This document shows positions 7,548-16,799 of a DNA stretch of 64,000 nt, piece after piece; the stretch's first letter is position 1; each line of letters begins with the position of its first letter. This DNA is from Pandoraea vervacti (GTDB taxonomy: Bacteria; Pseudomonadota; Gammaproteobacteria; Burkholderiales; Burkholderiaceae). The stretch is from contig NZ_CP010897.2 in NCBI RefSeq assembly GCF_000934605.2, positions 3,348,001 through 3,412,000 on the forward strand, written 5' to 3'. A program made the translations under genes and the position numbers. Below the pieces are notes generated by a model. That model did not search any database. It was not told the DNA's origin and was given only the letters and a program-made list of their open reading frames with translations.

Positions 7548-8636
7548 ATGTCGGACGATGTCAGTTTTCGCCGAGCATCGGACGCGGTTCGGGCCGTGGG
7601 GGCCGGAGACGCAGACTGGCTCGACGTCGTACACACCGCACGCGAGTTTCTCGGCGCGGACGCTGCCACGTTTCTCTGCCACGACAAGCAAAGCCGCTCG
7701 GTGCGCTTCGTCGAGCAATCCGGGCATGAAGCACGTCTGATCGAGGAATACGCACAGCACTTCTATCAGTACGACGATGCCACCCGGCGCTTCTGGCATG
7801 CCCCTGCCGGTACCTGGTACGACTCGAACGTCGCCCTCGAACACGAATCCGAGAACGACCGGATATTCTGGAACGAGTTCATGCGCCCCTATCAACTCCA
7901 GCAGTTGGTCGGGGTCGTAATCTGCAATGACGACGACGCTGTCACTGCGCTAAGTGTCCAGCGCATGCACATCGTGCAACCCAGCTTCGCGCATGCGGCG
8001 CGCCTCGCGGAGTACGAACGCCAACTCGCTGCCGCCTTTGCGGCGCGACGCGCGAGCACGCGCGCCAGCCTTTACGCCCTGAGCCAGATGCTCGACCCCG
8101 CACGTGAAGGCTTTCTCATCGCTTCGCCCGACGGCCGGGCGCTGGAATTTGCGCCGGGGCTGGAAACGCTGCTCGGCAGTCACGACAGCCAATTGACGCT
8201 CCAGCAACGGCGCCTGACGCACCGTCAGCCCGAATGGCAAACCCGTTTGCAGGCCGCCCTGCGACAGGTCGGCGCCAACGGGGAACCGGTCTCGCTGGTA
8301 CTGCCCGACTCCTGGGGCCATGCCTACCGGCTGACGTTGCGGGGTCTGGGCAAGCCAATGAATCATGGCCTGCGCGCCGCCGTTGGCGTGCGCATCGAGC
8401 GACGCAGTATCTTCAACGTGCCTGGCGAGACTGCCCTTCGGGAGCACTTCGCACTGACGCAGGCCGAAGCGCGCCTGTTTCACCACCTCGTGGCGGGCCT
8501 GACCATTGGGGAATGCAGTGAAGTGCTGAACCTGGGGACGAGCACGCTGCGTACCCAGCTATCGGCCATTCTGCGCAAGACGGGGTGCCGCCGCCAGGGC
8601 GAGTTGCTGCGGTTGGCCGCCATGCTGGCACCGTAA
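7548..8636 (+). CDS. LuxR-family transcriptional regulator
   Basis: A 362-residue regulator. The C-terminal 65 residues (FALTQAEARLFHHLVAGLTIGECSEVL..., STLRTQLSAILRKTG) are a LuxR/GerE helix-turn-helix with the usual spacing. The first 290 residues resemble the long sensor region of orphan LuxR regulators of Burkholderiaceae; no autoinducer-binding signature or PAS motif is clear to me. ATG at 7548 follows GGGGGA. The gene stands alone between divergent and convergent neighbours, so its targets cannot be read from context. Confidence 0.85.
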   Translation: MSDDVSFRRASDAVRAVGAGDADWLDVVHTAREFLGADAATFLCHDKQSRSVRFVEQSGHEARLIEEYAQHFYQYDDATRRFWHAPAGTWYDSNVALEHESENDRIFWNEFMRPYQLQQLVGVVICNDDDAVTALSVQRMHIVQPSFAHAARLAEYERQLAAAFAARRASTRASLYALSQMLDPAREGFLIASPDGRALEFAPGLETLLGSHDSQLTLQQRRLTHRQPEWQTRLQAALRQVGANGEPVSLVLPDSWGHAYRLTLRGLGKPMNHGLRAAVGVRIERRSIFNVPGETALREHFALTQAEARLFHHLVAGLTIGECSEVLNLGTSTLRTQLSAILRKTGCRRQGELLRLAAMLAP

Positions 8637-8648
8637 CGTTGCGCACCG

Positions 8649-10226
8649 CTATCCGCCGCCCGATGCCGTTTCCGACATCTCACCAGCCGATACCTGCCCG
8701 CTCAGCACGATCGTGCTGATTCGATTCCGGCCGCTTTGCTTGGCGACGTACAGTTGCTCTTCGGCCGCTTTCAGGATTGCCTCGACGCTGTCGCATTCGC
8801 TGGCGACGCCCGTCGCGGCCCCGACGCTCACCGTCACCATGCCGTTGGCGCTGCCGGCATGATCGATGTGCAGACGCTCGATGTCGCGGCGCACCTGTTC
8901 GGCCATCACGGCCGCGGCGTGCGCGTCGGTATCGGGCAGGATCACCGCGAATTCCTCACCGCCGTACCGCGCGGCCATGTCGCTGTCGCGCCGCACATGA
9001 CCGCCGACATTCTTGGCGACGGCGCGCAGCACGTCGTCCCCGATCGCGTGGCCATAAGTGTCGTTGAAATGCTTGAAGTGATCGATGTCGACGAACAGGA
9101 TCGACAACGGCGAGCCGGAACGTTTCGCCCGCCGCCATTCCGCGGCAAGTTTGGCGTCGAGCGCGCGACGGTTGGCCAGTCCCGTGAGGCCGTCGGTCGT
9201 CGTCAGGCTCGCAAGCCGCGCCGTGGCATTCGCTCGCGCGCGCATCGCCGCCACGAGCAGCCATGAACCGACGATGAGCGTGGCGGCACAGATCCCTGCG
9301 ATGACGCTGAACAGCACGGTATGCCGCAACCACTCTCGCATGAGCACCTCTGTCGACGGCGTCACCACCACGTACATCGACACGCCCGGCACCCGCACCG
9401 ACCGGTAATCCGTTGCGCTCATGCCCTGAGGGAACGACAACGCCGTCGTCAGGTCGCCGCGCCGGGCGGCCTCGCCGGGCAGTGTCACCAGTTTGCCCGG
9501 ACGCGCGCCCGCGCATGGGTCACAGGCCAGCACCGTCCCCTTCTCTTCCACGATGTCGATGGATTGCAGATCGGCCGAATCGACGTCGTTGACCAGTGTG
9601 CTCAGATGGTCGAGACGCAATGCCAGCACGGCCACCCCGGCGAACGACCGATCCGGCGCAGCAATGCGCCGTGTGAGCGCCACCGACAGCACGCCCCCGT
9701 GCGCTCGCGAAGCATAGGGTTGGGAGATGTAGAGGCCCAGCGACGGGCTGGATTCGTGCGAGCGGAAATAGTCGCGATCGGCAACGTTGAGCGAGGGGGT
9801 TTGCGACCGATCCAGCGGCGCCGCGATACGCCCGTGCTTGTCGACGACATACGCATCGTCCAGAAAATCGCGGCTCAGCGTCTGCCCGAACCGCACCCGA
9901 TCGCGCACGCGCTCGGGAAAAAGCGGTGTCGTCGGATCCTCGGCCTCGCGCACCATCTCCCTGAGCAATGCATCGTAGACGGCGATATTCCCGCCAAGAC
10001 TTGCCGCCACCACCGACGCCACGCTCTGTGCTCGCTCCAGTGCATGCGTGTACCGCGCCTGACGATCCGCCCGAAGCAATAACGCCACCCCGACGAGCAT
10101 CGTCACTGCAACGGCCGTGCCGATGACACCGACCATCGAAGGTCTGTCATCGAACCCGTCGAAGCACGCGCGAAGTCGCTTTGTCGCCCAGTGGCGAAAA
10201 TGAGGTACACCCAAACGTGTGGTCAT
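8649..10226 (-). CDS. Membrane-anchored diguanylate cyclase
   Basis: A 525-residue protein predicted to make c-di-GMP from two GTP. Transmembrane segments lie near residues 33-53 and 290-317, with a periplasmic sensor of Cache/CHASE style between them (contains DYFRSHE and GLYISQPY, typical of double-Cache domains). The cytoplasmic GGDEF domain begins DGLTGLANRRALD, has an intact GGEEF active motif and an RDSD inhibitory site five residues before it, so activity with product inhibition is expected. The start at 10226 is the best of several; no strong ribosome site is visible. It is one of four c-di-GMP enzymes in the window. Confidence 0.88.
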   Translation of the reverse strand: MTTRLGVPHFRHWATKRLRACFDGFDDRPSMVGVIGTAVAVTMLVGVALLLRADRQARYTHALERAQSVASVVAASLGGNIAVYDALLREMVREAEDPTTPLFPERVRDRVRFGQTLSRDFLDDAYVVDKHGRIAAPLDRSQTPSLNVADRDYFRSHESSPSLGLYISQPYASRAHGGVLSVALTRRIAAPDRSFAGVAVLALRLDHLSTLVNDVDSADLQSIDIVEEKGTVLACDPCAGARPGKLVTLPGEAARRGDLTTALSFPQGMSATDYRSVRVPGVSMYVVVTPSTEVLMREWLRHTVLFSVIAGICAATLIVGSWLLVAAMRARANATARLASLTTTDGLTGLANRRALDAKLAAEWRRAKRSGSPLSILFVDIDHFKHFNDTYGHAIGDDVLRAVAKNVGGHVRRDSDMAARYGGEEFAVILPDTDAHAAAVMAEQVRRDIERLHIDHAGSANGMVTVSVGAATGVASECDSVEAILKAAEEQLYVAKQSGRNRISTIVLSGQVSAGEMSETASGGG

Positions 10227-10293
10227 AACGAATGGCCCGACAGGGATACCGACGTGTGAATGAGTGGAGACGCCCCAAAACGTGTAAATGACG

Positions 10294-11064
10294 TCAATCG
10301 CGCGGGCCGCGGAGACTGCGCGCGCCGTGCGAAAAATCGTCGAGCAGCGGCACGATGGCCAGCATGACGAGCACGACCGCAAGCGGAATCGTCGAGACGA
10401 AGCCGAGGTACTTGAAACCCAATGCGCCCGTGAGTCCCCCCAGAAAGAACATCCCCAGCAAGGCGCAGAGCAGCCGCAGCTTCTGCCGGTCCCCCGTCAC
10501 GCGCGGGAGGTCCTGCGCCACGCCTGGCCGGTTCCAGTACCCCATCTTGCCCAGCTCGATGCCGATGTCCGTGACCAGCCCGGTGACATGCGTCGTGCGG
10601 ATTTCGGCACGCGATATTTTGGTGATGATGGCGTTCTGCAACCCCATCACGTAGCACAGCAATCCCACGGTGGCGGGCACGTAGAACCAGCGCTGATCTT
10701 CGAGATTGGCGCCCATCACGCCGAAGCTCAGCAACAGGAGCGCTTCGAACATGAGCGGCGCCGCGTATTCGCTGTGCGTATGGTGTCGCCGCCCCCAGTG
10801 AATCAGCACGGCCGACGTGGCGGCGCCGAACAGAAACGCCAGCAAGGCGCTCAACCCGGCGAGCACGAACACCAACTGCCCCAGAACCAGATTGTCGGAG
10901 AGCGACGCCACGATGCCCGACATGTGAGACGTGTATTGTCCCACGGCGAGAAAGCCCCCCGCGTTCGCCGCGCCCGCCACGAAGGCGAGCGAGCAGCCCA
11001 GACGTCGGTTCGTGGCGTCGGTGCGCACTGGCTGGGTGAAACCGCGTAGATAGTTGATGGGCAT
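10294..11064 (-). CDS. DUF1275 (YoaK-like) membrane protein
   Basis: A 256-residue protein with about six to seven hydrophobic helices and the family signature near the N-terminus, FVAGAANAGGFLAVGQYTSHMSG, matching the DUF1275/YoaK family of unknown function. The mid-protein GLQNAIITKISRAEIRTTHVTG segment is also family-typical. The ATG at 11064 follows GGGAG. It reads leftward toward the diguanylate cyclase and is divergent from the BLUF gene. Confidence 0.85.
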   Translation of the reverse strand: MPINYLRGFTQPVRTDATNRRLGCSLAFVAGAANAGGFLAVGQYTSHMSGIVASLSDNLVLGQLVFVLAGLSALLAFLFGAATSAVLIHWGRRHHTHSEYAAPLMFEALLLLSFGVMGANLEDQRWFYVPATVGLLCYVMGLQNAIITKISRAEIRTTHVTGLVTDIGIELGKMGYWNRPGVAQDLPRVTGDRQKLRLLCALLGMFFLGGLTGALGFKYLGFVSTIPLAVVLVMLAIVPLLDDFSHGARSLRGPRD

Positions 11065-11196
11065 GGCGCGTGAGGCTCCCGGGCATCGCACTTGGGGTAT
11101 TCTAATGCGCGTGGACGCAAAGTCGACGCCAATCTCCCGCAACGGCCCTGACGACATCGCGGCGCGGGCCCAATGATATGGGGACCTAACAAAATA

Positions 11197-11592
11197 ATGA
11201 CAGAGTGTTACGCGTACATCAGCCGTGCCCTGCCTGACCTCGATCCGGTCGCGCTTTCGAAAATCATCGTCCATTCGCGCGGGTTTAACGAGGCCCACGG
11301 CGTAACCGGCGTGCTGCTCTACGACGGCGCCACCTTCTATCAGTACATCGAAGGTCCCGCCAACGCCGTGTCGGATGCCCGCGAGCGGATCGAAGCCTCA
11401 CGTCATCATGGCGCGATTCAGGTGCTGCTCGACGGCACACCCCGCAATCCCGGCGCATTTTCGACGTGGAGCCTCGGCTACCTCATGCTCGACGAACCGG
11501 CGCATGCCCTGCATGCGTTCGTCATGCCCGCGGATCACGCGCAACTGATCGGCGCCTTCAACGGCCTCGCCGCCCAGGCGGATGTGATGTAG
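11197..11592 (+). CDS. BLUF-domain blue-light sensor
   Basis: A 131-residue single-domain BLUF protein that would bind FAD and sense blue light. The key photochemical residues are present: Tyr7 (AYISRA), Asn31 (GFNEAHGVTG), Gln49 (FYQYIEGP) and Trp91 (FSTWSLGYLM). There is no fused output domain, so it must act through a partner. The ATG at 11197 is chosen because the BLUF fold starts there; an in-frame ATG at 11173 is possible. It is divergent from DUF1275, and a c-di-GMP cyclase lies one gene further left; light control of either is only a guess. Confidence 0.9.
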   Translation: MTECYAYISRALPDLDPVALSKIIVHSRGFNEAHGVTGVLLYDGATFYQYIEGPANAVSDARERIEASRHHGAIQVLLDGTPRNPGAFSTWSLGYLMLDEPAHALHAFVMPADHAQLIGAFNGLAAQADVM

Positions 11593-11646
11593 ACCGGTCG
11601 GGGCGCCATCACCGCGCATGCCGTGGATGCCCAGCGTGCCGTGAAT

Positions 11647-11685
11647 GCCATCGACGCCATCGACGCCATCGACGCCATCGATGCC
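11647..11685. repeat. 9-bp tandem repeat, four copies
   Basis: GCCATCGAC is repeated at 11647, 11656, 11665 and, with a final T, 11674, followed by another GCC. It lies in the noncoding gap between the BLUF stop and the ABC operon terminator. Confidence 0.85.
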
Positions 11686-11712
11686 GTGCTGCCTATGCAG
11701 CGCCTGCCTCGC

Positions 11713-11750
11713 CAAAGAAAACGCCGGGTCGCCCTGAGGGCGCCCGGCGT
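11713..11750 (-). terminator. Terminator of the ABC transporter/oxidase operon
   Basis: A long stem, ACGCCGGG/CCCGGCGT outside and CGCCC/GGGCG inside (11721-11750, loop TGA), is followed on the minus strand by TTTTCTTTGG. It lies about 70 bases after the stop of the leftward substrate-binding gene. Confidence 0.85.
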
Positions 11751-11821
11751 GATTCATTCGAACGGCTCGAGACATGCGAGGCGCGCGTCGCACATGCCCC
11801 GCGCGCGCCGCCCTCTCGGGG

Positions 11822-12868
11822 TTACTGCTCGATCTGGCGATTCCAGCGCTGATCCCACTGAGCGCGGCGCTGGTTGACGGCGTCCCAATCGACCGTCTTG
11901 ATGTTACGGGTCAGATCGTCGAGCTTGCCCAGACGCTTTTGCATCGCCGGCGGAATCGTCGCTTGCGGATTGGTCGGGATATAGGCGCCGGCAGCAGCGG
12001 CCAGCGATTGCCCCTTGGCCGAGAGCAGATACTGCGCGAGCTTTTGCGCCATGGCGTTGTCCGGGCTGTTCTTCACCACGCACAGGTCGACGAGCAACTG
12101 CACCGCGCCTTCCTTCGGGGCGACGTAGCCGACCTGAATACCCTTGTCCTGAAGGTCGCTCACGGCCGTCGGGGTCAGCGGGAAGATCGCGGCTTCGCCG
12201 GTCTGGATCATTTCCGAGAGCTTGGCCGAGTTCGGGATGTATTCGACCACGTTCGGGCCGACGGTCGTGGCCCACTTCGTGAAACCGGGTTCGACGTTCG
12301 TCTCGCTGCCGCCCCAGATGCGGTTCAGTGCGAGAAAGCCATGCAGGCCGAAGGTGCTGCTCGACGCCGACTGGAACACCACCTTGCCCTTGTACTTGGG
12401 ATCGGCGAAGTCGGTCCACGAGGTCGGCGCCGCCCAGCCCTTTTCCTTGAAGAGCTTGGTGTTGTAGCCGATGCCGGTCATGCCGAGCTGCACACCGGCG
12501 CCCATGTCGTCCTTCACGCGCGCCGACGGCATCAGTTCCTTGAGCACGGGCGAATCGTCGAGCTTCTGACACACGCCCATGCTGATCGCGCGCGCCATCA
12601 CGCCGTCGTCCAGGAAAACGACGTGCATCTGCGGGCTGTTACGGTTCGCAAGCAGCTTGGCCAGCACGTCCGAGGACGTGCCCGGCACCACCACGACCTT
12701 CACGTTGTTGGCCTTCTCGAACTCCGGGAAGACCTGGCTCGTGTAAGCCTTTTCCATCGGGCCGCCATTCATGCCGATGTAAAGCGTTTTGGACTGCGAC
12801 CAGGCCGCGCTGCTCGCGCCCAATGCCAGCGCCGCAGCGCACATGACGACCTTAACAGATAGCTTCAT
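11822..12868 (-). CDS. ABC transporter periplasmic substrate-binding protein (PotD/AfuA class)
   Basis: A 348-residue extracellular solute-binding protein family 1 member. Residues 1-25 are a signal peptide (AAALALGASSAAWSQ). The mature part shows the family pattern KTLYIGMNGGPMEKAYTSQVFPEFEKANN, and later GIGYNTKLFKEKG and a TWxDFADPKYKGKV-like stretch. AAGGAG precedes the ATG at 12868. It is the last gene of a seven-gene leftward operon with two permeases, an ATPase and a three-subunit amine/opine dehydrogenase, so the ligand is probably an N-substituted amino acid, opine or hydroxyproline-like compound rather than spermidine. Exact substrate unknown. Confidence 0.88.
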   Translation of the reverse strand: MKLSVKVVMCAAALALGASSAAWSQSKTLYIGMNGGPMEKAYTSQVFPEFEKANNVKVVVVPGTSSDVLAKLLANRNSPQMHVVFLDDGVMARAISMGVCQKLDDSPVLKELMPSARVKDDMGAGVQLGMTGIGYNTKLFKEKGWAAPTSWTDFADPKYKGKVVFQSASSSTFGLHGFLALNRIWGGSETNVEPGFTKWATTVGPNVVEYIPNSAKLSEMIQTGEAAIFPLTPTAVSDLQDKGIQVGYVAPKEGAVQLLVDLCVVKNSPDNAMAQKLAQYLLSAKGQSLAAAAGAYIPTNPQATIPPAMQKRLGKLDDLTRNIKTVDWDAVNQRRAQWDQRWNRQIEQ

Positions 12869-12948
12869 CGTGGTTCTCCTTGCGTTTCCAGGGAATAGAA
12901 ATGTTGTTGGGGGACGGACTCTGAATGTTTGCGGTGCACGGCGGTTCC

Positions 12949-14085
12949 TCAAGCCTCGACGCCGACCTTGGCAAACCGGTCGACGGCAAAGGCATCGATC
13001 GGCGTCGGCGTCTCGCCCAGCGTGACGAGATCGGCCAGCACTTCGCCGACACCGGGGGCCAGCAGAAAACCGCCGCCCGAGAAACCGAAGGCATGCACCA
13101 GACGCGGTGTCGTGCGGCTCATGCCGATGATCGGGTTGTCGTCGGGCGTCTCACCCTCCACACCGCTCCAGGTGCGAATGAGCAGCGCATTGCGCAACGC
13201 CGGGAGCAAGGCACAGGCCTCGCGCATGACCGCGCGCGTGGTCTCGGCCGAGGGCTGGGCGTACTCGCCGTCGCCAGTGCCGCGTCCGCCGCCGATCACG
13301 CAGTTGCCGCGCTCGACTTGTCTTGCGTAGACACCGCCACCGTAGACGCCGAGGCTATGGCCCACGAACATCGGCAGCGGCTCGGTCACCCACATGTTCG
13401 GGTAGATGGCATGCATCGGCACACGCTCGCCGAACGCGCCGGCGATGTGATTGGCCCATGCGCCGGACGTGTTGAGCAACCAGTCGCAGCTCACGTGCAC
13501 GGCGTCGCCCTGCTCGGGCTGCGCCGTCAGTTGGAAACGCACGCCGTCGTGCGCCATCGCGGTGATCGGCGTGCGTTCGCGAACGTCCGCGCCGAGGGCG
13601 CGCGCCGCACGGGCAAAGGCAGGCGACACGAGACGCGGATTGGCATGCCCGTCGCTCATGCACAGCGATCCGCCCACGGCCCCCGGGCCGAGCCACGGGA
13701 ATCGCTCACGGAATTGCGCGCCGCAAAACACCGTGGAGGACAGACCATAGTTCGCGGCCATCGCAGCCCACGCATCGAGCGGTTCGAGATCGCTCTCGCG
13801 ACGCGCGAGGCGCAAATGGCCCGAGCGCACGAATTCGCCGTCGATGCCGATCAGTTCCGGCAAGCGGTCCCACACGCGGCGCGCACGCATCGCGAGGGGC
13901 AGTTGCGCCTCAGGGCGGCCCTGGCAACGCACGCCGCCGTAGTTGACGCCACTGGCCTGCGCCCCGCAGTAGCGACGCTCGAACAACGCCACCTTCATCC
14001 CCCGTGCGGCAAGCTCGCGCGCGGCGGAGGCGCCGACCAGCCCGCCGCCGGCGACCACAACGTCGTAATGCAATGGCTTACTCAT
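12949..14085 (-). CDS. FAD-dependent oxidoreductase, DAO family (beta/catalytic subunit)
   Basis: A 378-residue D-amino-acid-oxidase-fold flavoprotein. The FAD-binding motif is at the N-terminus (VVVAGGGLVGASAARELAARG) and the C-terminal GFSGGGFLLAPGVGEVLADL closes the FAD site. By position it is the catalytic subunit of a heterotrimeric dehydrogenase like opine oxidase OoxB/NoxB, hydrogen cyanide synthase HcnC or D-hydroxyproline dehydrogenase: it oxidises a C-N bond and passes electrons to the partner subunits. Its start overlaps the stop of the alpha subunit by eight bases. The substrate cannot be read from sequence. Confidence 0.88.
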   Translation of the reverse strand: MSKPLHYDVVVAGGGLVGASAARELAARGMKVALFERRYCGAQASGVNYGGVRCQGRPEAQLPLAMRARRVWDRLPELIGIDGEFVRSGHLRLARRESDLEPLDAWAAMAANYGLSSTVFCGAQFRERFPWLGPGAVGGSLCMSDGHANPRLVSPAFARAARALGADVRERTPITAMAHDGVRFQLTAQPEQGDAVHVSCDWLLNTSGAWANHIAGAFGERVPMHAIYPNMWVTEPLPMFVGHSLGVYGGGVYARQVERGNCVIGGGRGTGDGEYAQPSAETTRAVMREACALLPALRNALLIRTWSGVEGETPDDNPIIGMSRTTPRLVHAFGFSGGGFLLAPGVGEVLADLVTLGETPTPIDAFAVDRFAKVGVEA

Positions 14086-15538
14086 CGCGGGCCTCGTCGG
14101 GAATGGCCGCCACGTTTTCGTCGAACAGCATCGGTGCAATCGGAATCGGTTTGATCGGGGCCTGCGCACGCAAACGCCCCACTTGCGCGAACGTCTGCCC
14201 GCTCGCGTCGGCCAGCACATGGCAAGCGGCTTCGCCGCACATGCGCCCCTGACAGCGTCCCATGCCGACCCGGGTCAGCGCCTTGAGGCGGTTGACTTCG
14301 GTCACGCCGTCCACACGCACGCACTCGCGCAACGTGCGCGCGCTGACTTCCTCGCAACGGCACACGAGCATGTCGTCCGGCCAGCGCGCGGCGGGGTCTT
14401 CGGGCAAGGCAAAGGCCTGCTCGATGCCCTCGCGAAAGCGCCGGATGCTCGCGAGTTTGCGCTCCAGCGTCGCGGCGTCGGGCGCGCCCGGCACCGATGG
14501 CGCGGCGATGCCGATGTCTTCGAGCAAGGCGAGCGCTGCGCGACGACCGGCGAGTTCGGCGGCGTCGGCACCGGCAATCCCCGCACCGTCGCCCGCCAGA
14601 TAAATGCCGGGTTGCGAACTGCGTCCGGCTGCATCGCGCTCGGGCAGCCAGCAACGGTTCAGGTCGTCGAAGACGAAGCGGCAGCCAGCGAGATCGGCCA
14701 GTTGCGTTTCAGGACGCAGGCCGTAACCGAGCCCCACCGCGCTGCATTCGAGAGCGTGCCGGCGACCGGCGCGCTGCCAGCGGATCGCACGCACGCCGTT
14801 CGTGCCGTCGATCCCTTCGAGCGTCACCCCGTGCTCGATGCGCACGCCTCGCGCCCGCAACCATCCCACGTAGTAAAGCCCCTTGGCGAACGTGGCCGGT
14901 TGGTTGAGCAGTCGCGGGGCGGCCTTGGCCTGCGCGGCGAATGCGCTGGTGTCGAGCACGGCCACGACGTTGGCCCCCGCCTTGGCGTATTGGTAAGCCA
15001 CCAGATACAGCAACGGTCCGGTGCCCGCGAACACGACCTGCTCACCGATCGCACACCCCTGAGCTTTGAGCGCGACCTGCGCACCGCCCAGCGTGTACAC
15101 GCCCGGCTGGGTCCAGCCCGGCAACGGCAACACGCGATCGGTCGCGCCGCTCGCGATGATCAGATGACTGAACGCGACCGGTATTTCGCGCCCGCCGTGC
15201 ATGGTATGCAGTCGCTTCGGATCGCACGCCCATACCAGCGTCTCGGGTCGATAGTCGACCTGCGGCAACAGCGCCGCCATTGCGTTGTGCACGGCGTCGG
15301 CCTTCGCGGCTTCGAAACCGTAAAGCGCTTGCTTACTGCGTGTGAAGCCGGCGTTTTCCGGCGGCTGACGGTAGATCTGCCCACCCCAGCGCATGTTCTC
15401 GTCCAGCACGACCGGGCGCACGCCCGCCGTGACAAGCGTTTGTGCGGCACGAATGCCCGCGGGGCCCGCACCGACGATCACCACGTTGAGATCCCGGGCC
15501 GCCATCGGATTCGCCAGACTGGGGGCGCGCTCAGCCAT
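14078..15538 (-). CDS. FAD/NAD(P)-binding oxidoreductase with BFD-like [2Fe-2S] domain (alpha subunit)
   Basis: A 486-residue subunit of OoxA/NoxA/HcnB type. The N-terminal Rossmann motif is VVIVGAGPAGIRAAQTL, a second nucleotide motif lies near residue 170 (QVVFAGTGPLLYLVAYQ), and the C-terminus carries a BFD-like cluster site VCRCEEVS... GRCQGRMCG. MAERAPSL at 15538 is taken as the start because it overlaps the 2Fe-2S gene stop by eight bases, the same overlap as elsewhere in this operon. It should mediate electron transfer within the dehydrogenase complex. Confidence 0.88.
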   Translation of the reverse strand: MAERAPSLANPMAARDLNVVIVGAGPAGIRAAQTLVTAGVRPVVLDENMRWGGQIYRQPPENAGFTRSKQALYGFEAAKADAVHNAMAALLPQVDYRPETLVWACDPKRLHTMHGGREIPVAFSHLIIASGATDRVLPLPGWTQPGVYTLGGAQVALKAQGCAIGEQVVFAGTGPLLYLVAYQYAKAGANVVAVLDTSAFAAQAKAAPRLLNQPATFAKGLYYVGWLRARGVRIEHGVTLEGIDGTNGVRAIRWQRAGRRHALECSAVGLGYGLRPETQLADLAGCRFVFDDLNRCWLPERDAAGRSSQPGIYLAGDGAGIAGADAAELAGRRAALALLEDIGIAAPSVPGAPDAATLERKLASIRRFREGIEQAFALPEDPAARWPDDMLVCRCEEVSARTLRECVRVDGVTEVNRLKALTRVGMGRCQGRMCGEAACHVLADASGQTFAQVGRLRAQAPIKPIPIAPMLFDENVAAIPDEARDE

Positions 15539-15953
15539 GCGGGCCTCCGTGGATTTCGTGGATTTCGTTGATGTCGGCGGCGCGCGTGACGATGCGCATG
15601 CCGGGCTGGACGGTGGTCGAGCACGCGCGCAACCGCGTGAGTTGCGCGTCGCCACGATCTTCACCGGCGAGCGCGGTCGTCGGCTCGCAACGCACCCAGC
15701 AGTCCTGGCACGCGCCGATCATGCAAAAGCCCGCGCGCGGCGTACCGCTGAACTCGCTGATGCGCACGTGGCGCTGGTGCGTGAGGATTGCGGTGAGTAC
15801 CGTGTCACCGGCCAGCGCCTGGACCGGCGCGCCGTCGATGTAGAACGTTACCGGCGCGCGTGCAGTCTCGCTCAGGCGTGTGAGCTGCGCGTGAGCCGCC
15901 GGTTGTCCGGGCGCGCGCGCGTCCTGTGAAGCGTATTGGGAGGAACTGGACAT
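15531..15953 (-). CDS. (2Fe-2S)-binding small subunit of amine/opine dehydrogenase
   Basis: A 140-residue ferredoxin-like subunit. The plant-type cluster ligands are C77, C82 and C85 (GFCMIGACQDC) with C111 as the likely fourth. It begins with a 30-residue flexible extension before VTFYIDGAPVQALAGDTVL, which starts the ferredoxin fold. It corresponds to the small third subunit (HcnA/SoxA-gamma-like) of heterotrimeric flavin dehydrogenases. The order small-alpha-beta, with overlapping genes, supports one complex. Confidence 0.87.
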   Translation of the reverse strand: MSSSSQYASQDARAPGQPAAHAQLTRLSETARAPVTFYIDGAPVQALAGDTVLTAILTHQRHVRISEFSGTPRAGFCMIGACQDCWVRCEPTTALAGEDRGDAQLTRLRACSTTVQPGMRIVTRAADINEIHEIHGGPHG

Positions 15954-15973
15954 AGGAGTCGTTGTGCGCGCGT

Positions 15974-16768
15974 TCAATGCTGGCCGATCAGAATGCGGTT
16001 CAGGCCGTAGATGCGGTCGAGCAGCAGCATCGCGCCGAGCGTCACGGCAATCACGAGCGCCGAGACCGACGCCATCATCGGATCGATCGATTCGGTCGCG
16101 TACATGTACATGCGCACCGGCAGCGTGACGGTTTGCGGCGCCGTCAGAAAGACCGACATCGTCAGTTCGTCGAAGCTGTTGATGAACGCCAGCAGCCAGC
16201 CGCCGGTGATGCCGGGCAGAATCATCGGCATGGTCACGCGACGGAACGTCGTCCACGACCCGGCGCCGAGCGAGGCGGCGGCGTTCTCGACACTGCGGTC
16301 GAGCCCGCTGATGGAGGCGAGCACGAGACGCATGATGAACGGCGTCACGATGATCATGTGCGCGAAGATCAGCGCGCCGAACGAGCCGGTCACGCCGAGC
16401 ATGGCGAAGAAGCGCAACAGCGCAATGCCGAGCACGAGCCCCGGGATCACCAGCGGCGAGAGCAGCAGACCGTTAAGGAAATTGCGTCCAGGAAAGCGCG
16501 AACGGCCGATGGCCAGCGCGGCGGGCAACGCGATCACGAGCGAGAGCGTGGCCGAAATGAACGCGAGCTTCAGACTGGTGAAGAACGATGCGATGAAGTC
16601 GGGGTAGTCGAGAATCGCGCGGAACCAGCGCAGCGATATGCCGCGCGTGGGCAGCGAGAGCGTTTGCTCGGGCGTGAACGCGACCAGCACCACGATGATC
16701 ATCGGGGCGAGAACGAAGAGAATGACGAGCGCGTGGAACGCGAGCGCCAGGGGACTGTTTTTACGCAT
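15974..16768 (-). CDS. ABC transporter permease (PotC-like)
   Basis: A 264-residue inner-membrane permease with six hydrophobic segments. The ATPase-coupling EAA-like loop is visible as ENAAASLGAGSWTTFRRVTMPMILPGI. It is the second permease of the operon and follows the first by 31 bases. It belongs to the spermidine/putrescine-type importer family. Confidence 0.9.
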   Translation of the reverse strand: MRKNSPLALAFHALVILFVLAPMIIVVLVAFTPEQTLSLPTRGISLRWFRAILDYPDFIASFFTSLKLAFISATLSLVIALPAALAIGRSRFPGRNFLNGLLLSPLVIPGLVLGIALLRFFAMLGVTGSFGALIFAHMIIVTPFIMRLVLASISGLDRSVENAAASLGAGSWTTFRRVTMPMILPGITGGWLLAFINSFDELTMSVFLTAPQTVTLPVRMYMYATESIDPMMASVSALVIAVTLGAMLLLDRIYGLNRILIGQH

Positions 16769-16799
16769 GATGGCGAGTGAGTTCTGTTCTACGGTGGCC

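Noticed and set aside
11647..11685. Possible CRISPR-like repeat array
   Set aside because: Units are 9 bp, adjacent without spacers. It is a simple tandem repeat.
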